Shown: positions 43,314 through 52,453, counted from the first letter of the stretch. The stretch: 64,000 nt of DNA from Marasmius tenuissimus (GCA_029532415.1 JAQOTA010000030.1:186001-250000); one strand, 5' to 3'. Made by a program: numbers and translations. Notes: generated by a model not told the origin, from the sequence alone.

Positions 43314-46300
43314 TTATAGATCTTGTTTGTGGTGCGGAGGTTTCACCTTTCGACCAGAACGAGTTGTTGTAACTTCCGGAGGGGTCCAATTTCGTTTTGG
43401 ATCCTCATATAACGGTTTTGGCGATGGTGGTCGAGGTGGAATAGCAATAGGATCGACGGTGGTAACAGAAGTCGGCTCTTCGGCAATGGAGGGAGTATCA
43501 GGCACGTTACGCGCTCGATCAAGCAACTCCCGGTGAGGTCGAGGTGCTTTAGGATGCCGACGGTGAAACCGATCAATAAGCTCATCGGAAGTATTTGGGA
43601 TATCCGAGAGAGGGATCCACGCGTCCTCCGATTCATCAGAATCTTTCATGTGACAAAGGTATTCGTAGGTCTGACCCACTTTCCGAGCATCGAGAATCGA
43701 AGCAATGGTGGTAGCGGCGTCTGTTTCGAGCTCAAAGGGAACGGGATCAGAATGAGTGTGAAACTCAGAAGGGTCGCCATATGGTTCGAGTAGCGAGACG
43801 TGAAACACGGGGTGTAAACGTGAAAGGTAGGCGGGTAGATCGAGTTGATACACGTCAGAATCATGTAAACGGGCTTTGATTCTATATGGACCGAGTTTTC
43901 GGTGATCCAGTTTCGGACTGGGACGTGATGACTTGATGTTTCGACGTAGTAACCACACCAACTGGCCCTTTTGAAACTCAGGTGCTGGTTTGTGTTTCTG
44001 GTTGTAGAACCGTGTTTGTTGCTCTTGTGCCCACTTCAACTCTGCACGTAACTCGTTGTGGATGTGAGTCAAACGTGTAGCAAGGTCGTGAGCAGCGGGG
44101 ACTGAAGAACGCTCGGTGATCCGAGGCTCAAACGTGGGGTGGTAACCGAGGTTCGCAAAAAATGGGGTCTGCTTGGTGGAAGAGTTCTCGAGGTTATTGA
44201 ATGTGAACTCTGCCATAGGCAAGTAGTCAACCCAATCATTCTGATGGTAAGAGACATACGCTCGGAGGTATGTTTCGAGTGTTTGGTTTGTCCTTTCGGT
44301 AAGTCCATCAGTTTGCGGGTGGTAAGCGGTTGAGGGTTTCAACTTCGTGTCCAAAAGCGACATGAGCTCTTTCCAAAAATTGGAAACGAAGAGCTTGTCT
44401 CGGTCAGAGACTATAGTTGACGGAAGGCCGTGGAGTCGGAATATTCTGTCGAGGAACAGCCACGCGAGTTGAGGGGCGGTAATCGACTCGTTGCAGGGAA
44501 TAAAATGAGCAGCCCGGGTAAGTCGATCACATACAACCCAGATTGAGTCATAGCTGTGTGAGACGGGGAGTTTAACAATGAAATCCATGGTGATTGCAGC
44601 CCAGGGTCGGTCCGGAATCTCGAGTGGCTTCAATAGTCCATACGGTTTGTGTCGGGCGTCCTTAGTACGGGGACAACCATCGCAAGCCGTAACATAGTTC
44701 CGAATGTATTTGTCCATACCCGGCCATGAATAGTCCTCTTTAACGAAGTTGAGGGTTCTTCTGCGGCCCGGGTGACCTCCTAGAACTGAGTCGTGACGAG
44801 AGAATAGGATATCTCTGCGTAGCGAGGAAGGGACATATAATCGTCCTTTGTGAAAAACAATGTCATCTTGGACCGCATAATCCGTGTTTCCAGACGCAAT
44901 CTCAGTCCTCCATGAGTTATCCAACTCAAAACCTTTCTTGAACTTCTCTAGCATCTCGGAGTTATCGATAGAGAGCGTAGTGAAAGCGGAAGTTGAAAGA
45001 GAATCGAGTGACGAAGGGATTTGAAATTCATGGGTTCCGAATTCGGAAGGTAAGCGCCCGTGGTCAAATAGTAGATTTGTGCGTGAGTCGTCCAAAATAA
45101 CTTGGTGCTGAGCAGTAAGCCGTTCATCCCCCTTCAAGGGATAGTAGTCGGGCCTTCTGGAAGCAGCATCTGCAACATTGTCCTTCCCGGGGGCCCAAGT
45201 AAGTTTGAAATCGAACTCGGATAGGAACATTGCCCATCTAGCTTGCCGGCGGTTCAATAACCTGGAAGTCATGAAATATTCCAAGTTTTTGTGATCGCAA
45301 ACCACCGAAATTGGATGAGGTGATCCCACAAGCCAATGGCGGTTCTCCCTGAACGTTTCCACGATGGCCAACAATTCTTTATCGTGAACCTCGTAATTGA
45401 TTTCGGCTGGCGAGAATTTTCGTGAGAAGAAGGATACCGGGTGGAGGTGACCGTCGGGGTCGGGTTGTTGAATAATGCCAGAAAGGGCGTAATCGGAGCC
45501 GTCGGTAGAGACCGTGATAGGTAGGCGAGGGTCGAAATGATGAAGTACAGGGGCCGAGGTGAACTGTTCTTTGAGAGTGGCGAAAGCGGACTTACACTCA
45601 TCAGAGAATAAGAAGTTGACATTTTTCTTTGTGAGTGAAGTCAGAGGAGTTACGATGCGTGAATAGTCGTGGATGAAGCGCCGGTAGAAATTTGTGAAGC
45701 CGAGGAAAGACTGTAAGTCCTTCAGTTTCTCGGGTTCAGGCCACGAGGTGATTGTTTCGAGTTTCTTGGGGTTCATGGAGATGCCGTTAGCGCCAATAAT
45801 GTAACCCAGGTACTCAACTTCGTCCCGATCGAATTCACATTTCTTCGGGTTCGCACATAGTCCAGCTCTGCGGAGTCTGTCAAGGACCATCTTGACGTGA
45901 GTCTCGTGTTCTGTTTGGTCCTTGGAGAAGATGAGAATATCATCCAAATAAACGACGCAAACGACACCTAAGATGTCGCTTAGAACGTCTTGAATGAAAG
46001 CCTGAAAAGCGGCGGGGGCATTCGTGAGGCCGTAAGGGACGATGAGATGTTCGAATAAACCGAGGTGGGTCCTGAACGCGGTTTTCCATTCATCCCCTTC
46101 GCGAATACGGAGGTGGCTGTAGGCACTCTTGAGATCTATAACACTGAATTTCTTGCATCCTTGGACGCTGTCGAGCAAGTCGTCAACAAGGGGTAATGGA
46201 AACCGGTTTTTCTTTGTGATCTCATTGAGTTTGCGAAAGTCGACACAGAGTCTAATTTCTCCGGTCTTCTTCCGAGTGAAGAGTACGGGGGCACCAGCAG

Positions 46301-47525
46301 AAGATGTGGAACGCCGAATGTGACCTCGTTTAAGGTTGTCATGGACGTATTGGGCTACGGCGTCTTTCTCCTGAGGTGTGAGTCGGTACATCGGACCGAA
46401 AGGAGGTGAAGTGCCATCCTCCAGTTCAATATCAATGTCGAATGGACGGTGCGGCGGTAATTTTTCGAATTCCTGAGGATTGAACACCGAGTCTTTGTAT
46501 TCTCGGTACCGATCAGGTATGTAGTTCGAAAGATCCTCGTCGTCGGGGGGTTTGTCGGGGATAGGATCCGGGGGTTCCACAATCGGCGGTTCGGTCTTGA
46601 ATGAGTTGAGCCAAAGTTTCGATTTGTTGTTGTGGAACTGGAGTAAGAATACGTTGGTAGGGTCGTTTCGTGTGAGTTTGGAGAATTTCCTCGCGCTAAT
46701 GACTTTGACGTTGGGTTCAGTCGTAGTCGGAGGTTGTAAAAATGACGTGGGACCAGGTAGGTCCGTAGCGACGTCAAGAGAGTTGATATACACCGAGAGG
46801 AAGCTGCGGTGTTTCGGGGGAGGTGGTTCGGAGAATTGGGGAGTGGTGCGGATAATCGCGTTATTGAATTTCGAGGTGAACCAAGTGAGCTGAGAGGCGC
46901 CAGAGAGACCAAAGCCTCTGGTACCTAAAGAGTCTAGAGCTGTAGACGGAGTTGTACGCATGGAACCAAAGCCCTTCGCGTATACCGTAACTGGGGTGCG
47001 CGTGTTACAGCATCCTAAGGTTAATGAGTTATCAGCCCAATCTACCTTTGGATTGTGGCGTTGTAGCCAATCGAGGCCCAATATAATCGGGTAATCCACA
47101 GAAACGACGGAGAGTTGAATGAACTCGGAGTGAGATGAGATAATGAGTGGAAGGGATATGTCTTGAGTGATCAATCCCGAGGCTATAGGACGACTGTCAA
47201 CAGCAGTGACGGCCGAGGGAACGTCTTTGAAACGTCGTGGGAGATTGTGGCGAGAAGAGAATTTGTCGGAAATAACGGAATCGGTGGCACCCGAGTCGAC
47301 CATGGCATAAGTGGAAATGAATTTATTGTCAGATGTTTGTAGTTTTACAGCGATAGTGAAGTGACGAAAGTCCGAGAGAAGGCTGTGAATGAAAGTGGGT
47401 GGGATTGTGGAAATGGGAATGTAAGTGCCGTCTAGTCGTCGGGTGTAGTGAGCATCCGGTCTGTTATCTCGCGAACGAGTCCCATCGTTCACCGAATGCG
47501 CGGGGACTCGGGCACACTCGGTCAA
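43314..47525 (-). CDS. pol: Gypsy pol: protease, RT, RNase H, integrase, chromodomain
   Basis: 1403 residues, overlapping gag by a few bases in the -1 frame; there is no ATG at the border (the frame opens TTG), so expression depends on frameshifting. Protease has VDSGATDSVIS near 75. RT includes DLKSAYSHLRI, YGLTNAPAAFQ and the catalytic YLDDILIF near 528. RNase H has STDGSDYALSG near 672 and NYEVHDKELLAIV. Integrase shows the H-H-C-C finger (GGHPGRR to CDGC, about 925-950) and acidic residues in TMDFIV, SDRDKLF and TDGLTERTNQ. Near 1275-1320 a chromodomain-like stretch (ILDARKVGQTYEYL, DELIDRFHRRHP) marks the element as a chromovirus. It probably targets the integrase to chromatin. No stop or frameshift inside. 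Confidence 0.95.
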   Translation of the reverse strand: MTECARVPAHSVNDGTRSRDNRPDAHYTRRLDGTYIPISTIPPTFIHSLLSDFRHFTIAVKLQTSDNKFISTYAMVDSGATDSVISDKFSSRHNLPRRFKDVPSAVTAVDSRPIASGLITQDISLPLIISSHSEFIQLSVVSVDYPIILGLDWLQRHNPKVDWADNSLTLGCCNTRTPVTVYAKGFGSMRTTPSTALDSLGTRGFGLSGASQLTWFTSKFNNAIIRTTPQFSEPPPPKHRSFLSVYINSLDVATDLPGPTSFLQPPTTTEPNVKVISARKFSKLTRNDPTNVFLLQFHNNKSKLWLNSFKTEPPIVEPPDPIPDKPPDDEDLSNYIPDRYREYKDSVFNPQEFEKLPPHRPFDIDIELEDGTSPPFGPMYRLTPQEKDAVAQYVHDNLKRGHIRRSTSSAGAPVLFTRKKTGEIRLCVDFRKLNEITKKNRFPLPLVDDLLDSVQGCKKFSVIDLKSAYSHLRIREGDEWKTAFRTHLGLFEHLIVPYGLTNAPAAFQAFIQDVLSDILGVVCVVYLDDILIFSKDQTEHETHVKMVLDRLRRAGLCANPKKCEFDRDEVEYLGYIIGANGISMNPKKLETITSWPEPEKLKDLQSFLGFTNFYRRFIHDYSRIVTPLTSLTKKNVNFLFSDECKSAFATLKEQFTSAPVLHHFDPRLPITVSTDGSDYALSGIIQQPDPDGHLHPVSFFSRKFSPAEINYEVHDKELLAIVETFRENRHWLVGSPHPISVVCDHKNLEYFMTSRLLNRRQARWAMFLSEFDFKLTWAPGKDNVADAASRRPDYYPLKGDERLTAQHQVILDDSRTNLLFDHGRLPSEFGTHEFQIPSSLDSLSTSAFTTLSIDNSEMLEKFKKGFELDNSWRTEIASGNTDYAVQDDIVFHKGRLYVPSSLRRDILFSRHDSVLGGHPGRRRTLNFVKEDYSWPGMDKYIRNYVTACDGCPRTKDARHKPYGLLKPLEIPDRPWAAITMDFIVKLPVSHSYDSIWVVCDRLTRAAHFIPCNESITAPQLAWLFLDRIFRLHGLPSTIVSDRDKLFVSNFWKELMSLLDTKLKPSTAYHPQTDGLTERTNQTLETYLRAYVSYHQNDWVDYLPMAEFTFNNLENSSTKQTPFFANLGYHPTFEPRITERSSVPAAHDLATRLTHIHNELRAELKWAQEQQTRFYNQKHKPAPEFQKGQLVWLLRRNIKSSRPSPKLDHRKLGPYRIKARLHDSDVYQLDLPAYLSRLHPVFHVSLLEPYGDPSEFHTHSDPVPFELETDAATTIASILDARKVGQTYEYLCHMKDSDESEDAWIPLSDIPNTSDELIDRFHRRHPKAPRPHRELLDRARNVPDTPSIAEEPTSVTTVDPIAIPPRPPSPKPLYEDPKRNWTPPEVTTTRSGRKVKPPHHKQDL
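47476..47510 (-). promoter_or_regulatory. Hairpin downstream of the gag stop
   Basis: Minus-strand CGAGTCCC (47503-47510) pairs perfectly with GGGACTCG (47476-47483), with a 19-base loop that contains CGCG and could also pair with CGCG just downstream. Such structures stimulate -1 frameshifting, but the 17-base distance from the slippery site is longer than the usual 5-9. Confidence 0.45.
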
Positions 47526-48796
47526 GCTTTTCCCGCAATGGTAGCACGCTTAGCCATGCGATCTTTATAGGCTTTCTTAGCGGCTTCTGACATATTGGGG
47601 CAGTTCTTGACTTGGTGATCTTTGCCACCACAGTAGGTGCAAAGGCCCTCGTCCTTGCGGCGCTGGCGTTCGGTTGCAGAGAGTCGTTTGGGACGCTGGA
47701 CACGGGTAGCGTCAATTTCCATTGGTTCTCCAGGTGGGAGAGCTGTGGAGGTCGTGGGAGCAGGAGCAGGGGGAGGTGAATAGTGATGACCGTTGCCGTT
47801 ACTGTTCCCGTTACCGTTACCGGATTTGGGTTTGACACGTTTAGCTTCAGCCTTCCTCTCGATCTCACGCTCGTGAATGCGGTCATCGATTTCAGTAATG
47901 AGGTCGGTGAATTCCTTGTAGGTTTTTGGGCGGTCGGTTTTCTTCACATAGGTAAGAGCATCCTTGATCTCCGCTTTAAGACCTTTCTTGAGAGCTTCAA
48001 TCTTTGAAGCGTCGGTCCAGTCCACATGTACGATCCACTCGTTGAATGAGGCAACATATTTGGCAGCGGAACCTGTTTGTTGAAGCTCGCCAATCTTTCT
48101 GAGGGCGGTTCCCACGATGTCTGAATCTCCGAAATGGTCGGTAAAAGCTTGAACGAAGGCTTCGAAGTCGTCGAGGAGATCAGGGTTGGTAAGCTGAACA
48201 GCTTTCAACCATTCGTGCGGGGAGGTACCGTCAAAATTCGTGGTGAAATAGAGGGATTTATCGCGGTCGGTGGGGAGGGTCTTCCGAAGCAAATAGATTG
48301 CATTACGGGATTCCTGGCAGAAACGGGTGATATTCTGTGATTTCCCATCGAAGCCCTTGATGTCCCTGATTTTAGGAGACCCACCCGTGTTGGAGTGATC
48401 TTTGGGTGGGGATTGCTCGAGCCTGTCCAGGCGAGCATCCAGCTTCTTGAGATCTTTCAGGAGAGTAGTGAAAAACTCTCTCTGGGCATCACCGGGGGGA
48501 GTGGCAATATAACGAGGGGAGGGGACAGTGAAGCCCGGCACGTAGGTACGTCCAGTGTTCATACCGGCATTGAAAGGTTGGTTGAATTGACCTAAATTGA
48601 ATAATCCCGGGTTCTGAGTGGGACCGGAAGGACCAGCCCTCTGTTGATCTTCGTCAATGTCTTCCATCCGTTGGCTTCCACGGTTAACAGGATCAATGTA
48701 CTGTTCCTCTTCTTGTGGTGGTGGCGGAGGTGGCGGTGGAAGCGCGTGCATAGACATGTTCCGGTTAACGAAGTCCTGAGGGTTGGGTTGAGACAT
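47522..48796 (-). CDS. gag: Gypsy gag polyprotein
   Basis: 424 residues from ATG at 48796. A proline-rich N-terminus has eight consecutive prolines. A coiled region LLKDLKKLDARLDRLEQ follows. The capsid-like core (WLKAVQLTNPDLLDDF, FVQAFTDHFGD, YVASFNEWIVHVDW) is typical of retrotransposon Gag domains. A zinc knuckle CTYCGGKDHQVKNCP (CX2CX4HX4C) lies near 385-399, followed by a basic tail ending AGKA before TGA at 47522-47524. Gag forms the particle and binds the RNA. It overlaps the pol frame through a GGGAAAA heptamer just before the stop. Confidence 0.95.
   Translation of the reverse strand: MSQPNPQDFVNRNMSMHALPPPPPPPPQEEEQYIDPVNRGSQRMEDIDEDQQRAGPSGPTQNPGLFNLGQFNQPFNAGMNTGRTYVPGFTVPSPRYIATPPGDAQREFFTTLLKDLKKLDARLDRLEQSPPKDHSNTGGSPKIRDIKGFDGKSQNITRFCQESRNAIYLLRKTLPTDRDKSLYFTTNFDGTSPHEWLKAVQLTNPDLLDDFEAFVQAFTDHFGDSDIVGTALRKIGELQQTGSAAKYVASFNEWIVHVDWTDASKIEALKKGLKAEIKDALTYVKKTDRPKTYKEFTDLITEIDDRIHEREIERKAEAKRVKPKSGNGNGNSNGNGHHYSPPPAPAPTTSTALPPGEPMEIDATRVQRPKRLSATERQRRKDEGLCTYCGGKDHQVKNCPNMSEAAKKAYKDRMAKRATIAGKA
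47528..47534 (-). promoter_or_regulatory. Candidate -1 frameshift heptamer GGGAAAA
   Basis: In the gag frame the minus strand reads G GGA AAA GCT TGA, the canonical X XXY YYZ arrangement, three bases before the gag stop. A -1 slip here enters the pol frame exactly. Gag and pol have no other connection and pol has no start codon. Confidence 0.7.
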
Positions 48797-48847
48797 GTCG
48801 GATATACGGGATCAAAAGTGATAGAGTTTCGGTGTTATCGGGTTTGG

Positions 48848-48859
48848 CAGTCGAATCAA
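48848..48859 (-). promoter_or_regulatory. Candidate self-priming PBS of the Gypsy element
   Basis: Two bases after the 5' LTR the minus strand has TTGATTCGACTG. Its exact complement CAGTCGAATCAA lies in the same LTR at 48952-48963, about 90 bases upstream on the transcript. This matches the geometry known for Tf1 of fission yeast, where the 5' end of the element RNA folds back to prime at the PBS. I recognise no tRNA 3' end match at this site. Confidence 0.55.
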
Positions 48860-48861
48860 AC

Positions 48862-49140
48862 TGTGAGGACTCTGAGCTGCGTGACAGTGATCAGAGGGCT
48901 CTTGTGTTCGAGACTGAGAGGTCGCGGGAACTGTGAGAGCGAATAAAGGAGTTGATTCGACTGGACTATACAGGAGAATCAACTAGACTTAAGTACTATA
49001 ACTGGATATGAAATATATGATAACCAATAAGCTACGGGTGTCTCGAAACGAGGAAGTAAGAGAGTGAGGAAGTGAGAGAACACGGAAAGAGGCGGAAAAA
49101 GGCGGAAAAAGGATCATGAGGACACGGAATCCTGACATCA
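48862..49140 (-). repeat. Gypsy 5' LTR
   Basis: 279 bases identical by eye to 42293-42571. The minus strand has a CATATATTTCATATCC TATA-like stretch about 55-60 bases upstream of the CAGTCGAATCAA that could be the transcript 5' end. It also holds a 9-base inverted repeat AGTTGATTC/GAATCAACT. Confidence 0.95.
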
Positions 49141-49407
49141 AGATCATCAAGCTCTTTCAGAAAACAGCTCGCTTGCACTCGAGTAGCCCCTTTCGCAGTA
49201 TAGTTCTGTACTAATACCGTCACGATGCGAAAATACCATGCTCTCTGACAATTCGGCCCTACCGACCGTGAATCATTACCAGTGAAACCAATTGAACAAA
49301 GTAAATGACTTGAACTCGGAATCTGACGGTTTTGGGAGTATATAGATATATAGTATTTTCACTCCCGGTGGGTTGCTTTCACCCGTCTCTTGCTCAGTTT
49401 ACTAAGC
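49141..49407. other. Continuation of the P1 upstream region and P2 3' flank
   Basis: The phrases AACAGCTCGCTTGCACTCGAGTAGCCCC and CAGTGAAACCAA recur upstream of the relic P gene near 59.9 kb, showing that this stretch was part of the P1 upstream region before the Gypsy insertion. No gene. Confidence 0.6.
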
Positions 49408-49787
49408 TTAACATCCGGCACTCTGGCAACAGTTCTGGGTACCGCAGCAGCGGAGTCGAAGGTGAACGTTTAGCATTCAATATGTCCGATTGACTCGCAG
49501 GGGGAACTTGAGACCTACCGGATCAAGAGGATCAAGGGGATCACATCGTGATTCCTAATATATGTGTGAGTATCGAAAGAGAGAAGGGCTAGTCAGATGG
49601 AAACATGCCAGCGCTGGAACCTCTAACGGAAGCGCAAGTACGGCTGTCCTGCAATCGAGAAAATAACCATGAGCGCTCGTGAGCCTTCTACTTTTCTTTG
49701 TGCAACGTCCGATACTCACCCAGAAAGTAGGACAACATGAACAGCCACAGTGAGAATAGCAACTGCAGAGACAAGTTGGCGAAACAT
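49408..49787 (-). CDS. P2: small secreted cysteine-rich peptide precursor (four exons)
   Basis: ATG at 49787. Exons: 49720-49787 (68 bases, signal peptide starting MFRQLVSAVAILTVAV), 49609-49648 (40, pro-region with LALPLEVPAL), 49519-49554 (36, ESRCDPLDPLDP) and 49408-49434 (27, NCCQSAGC then TAA). The coding length is 171 bases, 56 residues. Intron 1 is in phase 2 and introns 2 and 3 in phase 0. Intron 2 is of GC-AG type (GCATGT). All joins restore frame, and the same structure recurs in P1 and P3-P6. Four Cys in the pattern C...CCx4C could form two disulfides in the mature peptide, which probably begins after an Ala/Pro cleavage region. The most complete-looking reference member. Function unknown: signal, effector or antimicrobial are all possible. 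Confidence 0.75.
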
Positions 49788-49911
49788 CGATGAAGGTATT
49801 TGATGGTGTTGGTCAAGTCAAGTTATAGAGGGCTCGGGATTGGCAGTTAAACTCGGGAACCAATGTGAAGTGGGCCTTAGGGACTGGGCTTGTAGCTTGT
49901 CACTCTTCCTT

Positions 49912-49917
49912 CTTATA
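49912..49917 (-). promoter_or_regulatory. P2 TATA box (GGTATAAGAAGG)
   Basis: Minus strand GGTATAAGAAGG about 125 bases upstream of the ATG. P3, P5 and P6 have nearly the same sequence at similar distances and P4 has TATAAAAAGG. Confidence 0.65.
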
Positions 49918-50059
49918 CCCACTGCACTAGCTTCGTAGCGCGAGCCGCCGCCCATGCTGTAGACGGCATATCGTAACCGTGATACGCCCCTCATTAGTTG
50001 TTCTGATTATCCCTCCAATTTGACCATTTCTTGACAGCTCGGGACAGCTCGGGAACTTT

Positions 50060-50790
50060 CTATGATTGAGCTGAATCCTCATGGTGAAAATTGAATTACA
50101 CGTTGGTGATAGCGTCTCAGACGGGGGATCGTTCAACACCAAGTGTTTTGGACCTATATGCTTGTTCAAGGCGCGGATCCAGTCAACAAACGGGTTCGAT
50201 AGCTTCATGCACTGAAATCTCGAGACTCTTCGGACCTGCTCTTTGCATCTTCTCGCTCGATGCCAATATCAAAATCGCTCCCACGGAACATCTCTGGGTC
50301 GAACACATCTTCTTTTCCCGATACTCCGAAACCTCCGAAAATGTTTCTTGCTGGCTCTGGAATCAGACAAATGGAATCAGTATGATCTTAACCATTAGAC
50401 GGGAGGATGGGATGATGAATTACACTCATCCATACGGGCTCATAGCACAACGGCTTTTGCCCCATTCTATGGATCATGATATGAACTGCGCAAGCTCAAA
50501 AAGGTTTCGACCCGCTCTTCGTTTTTGTACGTCATTCTGATCTTTTCATCAAAGCAGGAAATGTTTTCAGGAGTTCTCGTATCCGCCGAACTCAGCTTTG
50601 AAAACGACACGCAGATACGGCGGCAACATCAAGAACGTCAGGAGACTGAGAGGGATTAGCAAATAGTTATGGTAGGTTGAAACCAGACGGCCTTCTGGAG
50701 AGACCTCTTCGAATCGTACGTACCGGGCGACTTAACCGCTCTCATAACTATAAGATCTGGATTCGCAGAACAATCATACAGCATCAGTTC
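50060..50790 (-). pseudogene. Q1: decayed membrane-protein gene of the Q family
   Basis: Minus strand. Near 50580-50740 a frame reads RFEEVSPEGRLVSTYHNY followed by a hydrophobic segment PLSLLTFLMLPPYLRVV and FKAEFG, matching the RFE...PPK...LTLLVRPTYL..VAFG pattern of Q2 and Q4. Near 50250-50420 a second hydrophobic piece (KIILIPFV) precedes a stop. No complete frame can be built. The best reading is a multi-exon membrane protein gene that has decayed here. Confidence 0.4.
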
Positions 50791-50799
50791 ACTAATCAC

Positions 50800-51360
50800 G
50801 GTATTTTAAGTCTCTAGCTTTCCACATGATCAGGGTTGTTTCCATTGCCACTCTGTTCGAGATCCTTGTCATGTATCAAATTCTCGAGTCTGAGTCTGAG
50901 CCGTCGGTTGAAGAACCTGAAGCTTTGAGAGGTAGCCGAGGCACTTTTCCCAAAGCCGCCGAAGGTGAACCTCATCACCGATTCGACTTCGAGCGGAGTT
51001 TCACCTTTCCAAACCGAGAACTATTCCCCCTCATTGCAGCGTCCCCTTCAGCGCATCCCCAACGAGTGGACCCCCACAAGAGCTCTTCATCCGCGGGGGT
51101 TATCAAGTGATGAATGAGGGTATCTACAGATACCTCCTGTCTCCACTTTCTAAACCAATAACACGTACGACAAGTTTGTTATGGCAAGTTGGCGTTTGCT
51201 GCGTGGAAGCGGATGTGGAGAACGGCCAACGGCTTCGTTTTGAAATTAGGAGAGAGGGGGAGTTGGCTAGCTCGGCTCCTTGGCCGTTACTTCTTGTTCA
51301 GAGGCGTTCGAAATCGAAGGAGAGACATAGTGAAGGTGATGATGGTGGTTAACCAAGGCG
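50800..51360 (-). pseudogene. Truncated C-terminal copy of the G2 membrane protein gene
   Basis: On the minus strand the sequence follows the last third of the gene at 56645-58032. Shared pieces are the TTPAGGEF-like and GDAIRTAAV-like parts and the start of the GETPFEAE motif, but with frameshifts. Upstream (51160-51260) is the region matching the G2 cysteine motif CYWCKEQL. No N-terminal helices are present. Confidence 0.45.
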
Positions 51361-51535
51361 AGCCGATTGAGATTATGTGATGTATGCTGAGCGTCACCTT
51401 GACAATGACATTGGCGACAGATCGCCGGCAGCGGCCGAAACCTTTGGGGTAGGTAAAAGCGATCCAAAGTCTATCGATCACCGAGAAGACGGAGAACGTC
51501 AGTGAAAACGTTCAGCATGATAGATGGTCTAAGTT

Positions 51536-51698
51536 CACGCCAGAAAGGGACCTGAATAACGGGTCGTTATTCCTGTCGCGACACCTACTGATAAACTATA
51601 TCAGGTAATGTCACGTGACATGATTAGCCTTATAAGGATAATCAGTAAGGTATCAAGAGAAGAATAACGACCCGCTATCACTGTCCCTTTCTGGCGTG
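51536..51698. mobile_element. Foldback MITE, 163 bases
   Basis: Starts CACGCCAGAAAGGGAC and ends in the inverted form GTCCCTTTCTGGCGTG. The terminal repeats run about 37 bases with few mismatches and continue, imperfectly, toward the centre. The middle holds perfect palindromes ATGTCACGTGACAT and CCTTATAAGG. GTT flanks both ends (51533-51535, 51699-51701), a likely three-base target duplication. No coding capacity. Confidence 0.75.
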
Positions 51699-51922
51699 GT
51701 TGCTTTCTCATTGCTACTCCAAACTTGCAAAATCAAATTCCAACAGGTTCCAACACGTCGCGGAATGGTCCAGATTGAATTGGAGAGGAGATGAACAAGG
51801 TGCCTAAGGCAGCTTGAACTCCGGAGTCCGGACTTAACACTTATGATATGTGAGAGGATGATATAGTATAAAAAGCTCCTTCACTGGTAGCTATCGCACA
51901 TCTCTTTACCAGACTACTGAGC

Positions 51923-52323
51923 TCAACAACAACCAGCATCTTTACAGCAGTCCTAGGTGTCAAAACAACAAAGTCAACAATGGATATTCAGTACACTACC
52001 TTATATGCTGAAGTAGGACCAGTGACTCACCGGATCAAGAGGATCAACGCAGACTCGCTCTTCCTAGAAAATAAGTGAGTTCCGTCCAGGGAAAGAGAGC
52101 CGGCCTGATAAACAACGCACCCACGCGTCCGCTGGGGAGGAGTCTGCTGACGCTGGCAGTTCCATAGGGAGTACACCTACAGCAGTTCTGCGATCGAGAT
52201 AATGGTTATGAGCGTCCGTTGATAATCTGTTTTTCTTTGCGCAACGTCTACTCACCCAGAAAGTAGAATAACACGAAGAACTGCTGTGAGGATAGCAACC
52301 GCGGAGGCTAGTTGACGAAACAT
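51923..52323 (-). CDS. P3: small secreted cysteine-rich peptide precursor (four exons)
   Basis: ATG at 52323. Exon 1 (52256-52323, 68 bases) begins MFRQLASAVAILTAVL and ends LLSG. Exon 2 reads TAVGVLPMELPASADSS and ends before GTGCGT. Exon 3 is EERVCVDPLDP. Exon 4 (51923-51952, 30 bases) is DCCKDAGCC before TGA, one Cys longer than its relatives. The pro-region is longer than in P2. All splice joins keep frame. It has five Cys instead of four, so one may be unpaired or the pairing may differ. The extra Cys is a single-codon extension of the CCx4C end. Confidence 0.7.
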
Positions 52324-52447
52324 CAATGAGGGTATTGGGTGTATCAGTGTCGAGTTAATTTATGGAGGGCTCGAAATTGACCCTTGGATCCAAAAACCGG
52401 TGTGAGGCGGGCCTTGAGAAGTAGAACTAGCAGTTGGTGCTTTCCTT

Positions 52448-52453
52448 CTTATA
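52448..52453 (-). promoter_or_regulatory. P3 TATA box
   Basis: Minus strand GAGTATAAGAAGGAAA, about 125 bases upstream of the ATG. Confidence 0.6.

Larger units (their letters stand above)
42293..49140 (-). mobile_element. Ty3/Gypsy chromovirus, apparently intact
   Basis: A 6.85-kb element with two 279-base LTRs identical by eye, gag (47522-48796), pol with protease, RT, RNase H, integrase and chromodomain (43314-47525), and an extra ORF (42655-43302) before the 3' LTR. All frames are open. It lies in the upstream region of P1; the paralogous upstream DNA of P4 and the relic P gene near 59.6 kb resumes at 49141. No five-base target duplication is seen (only AG on both sides). Confidence 0.95.

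Noticed and set aside
43270..43793. Plus-strand frames opposite Gypsy pol
   Set aside because: Shadows of the pol reading frame with no independent support.
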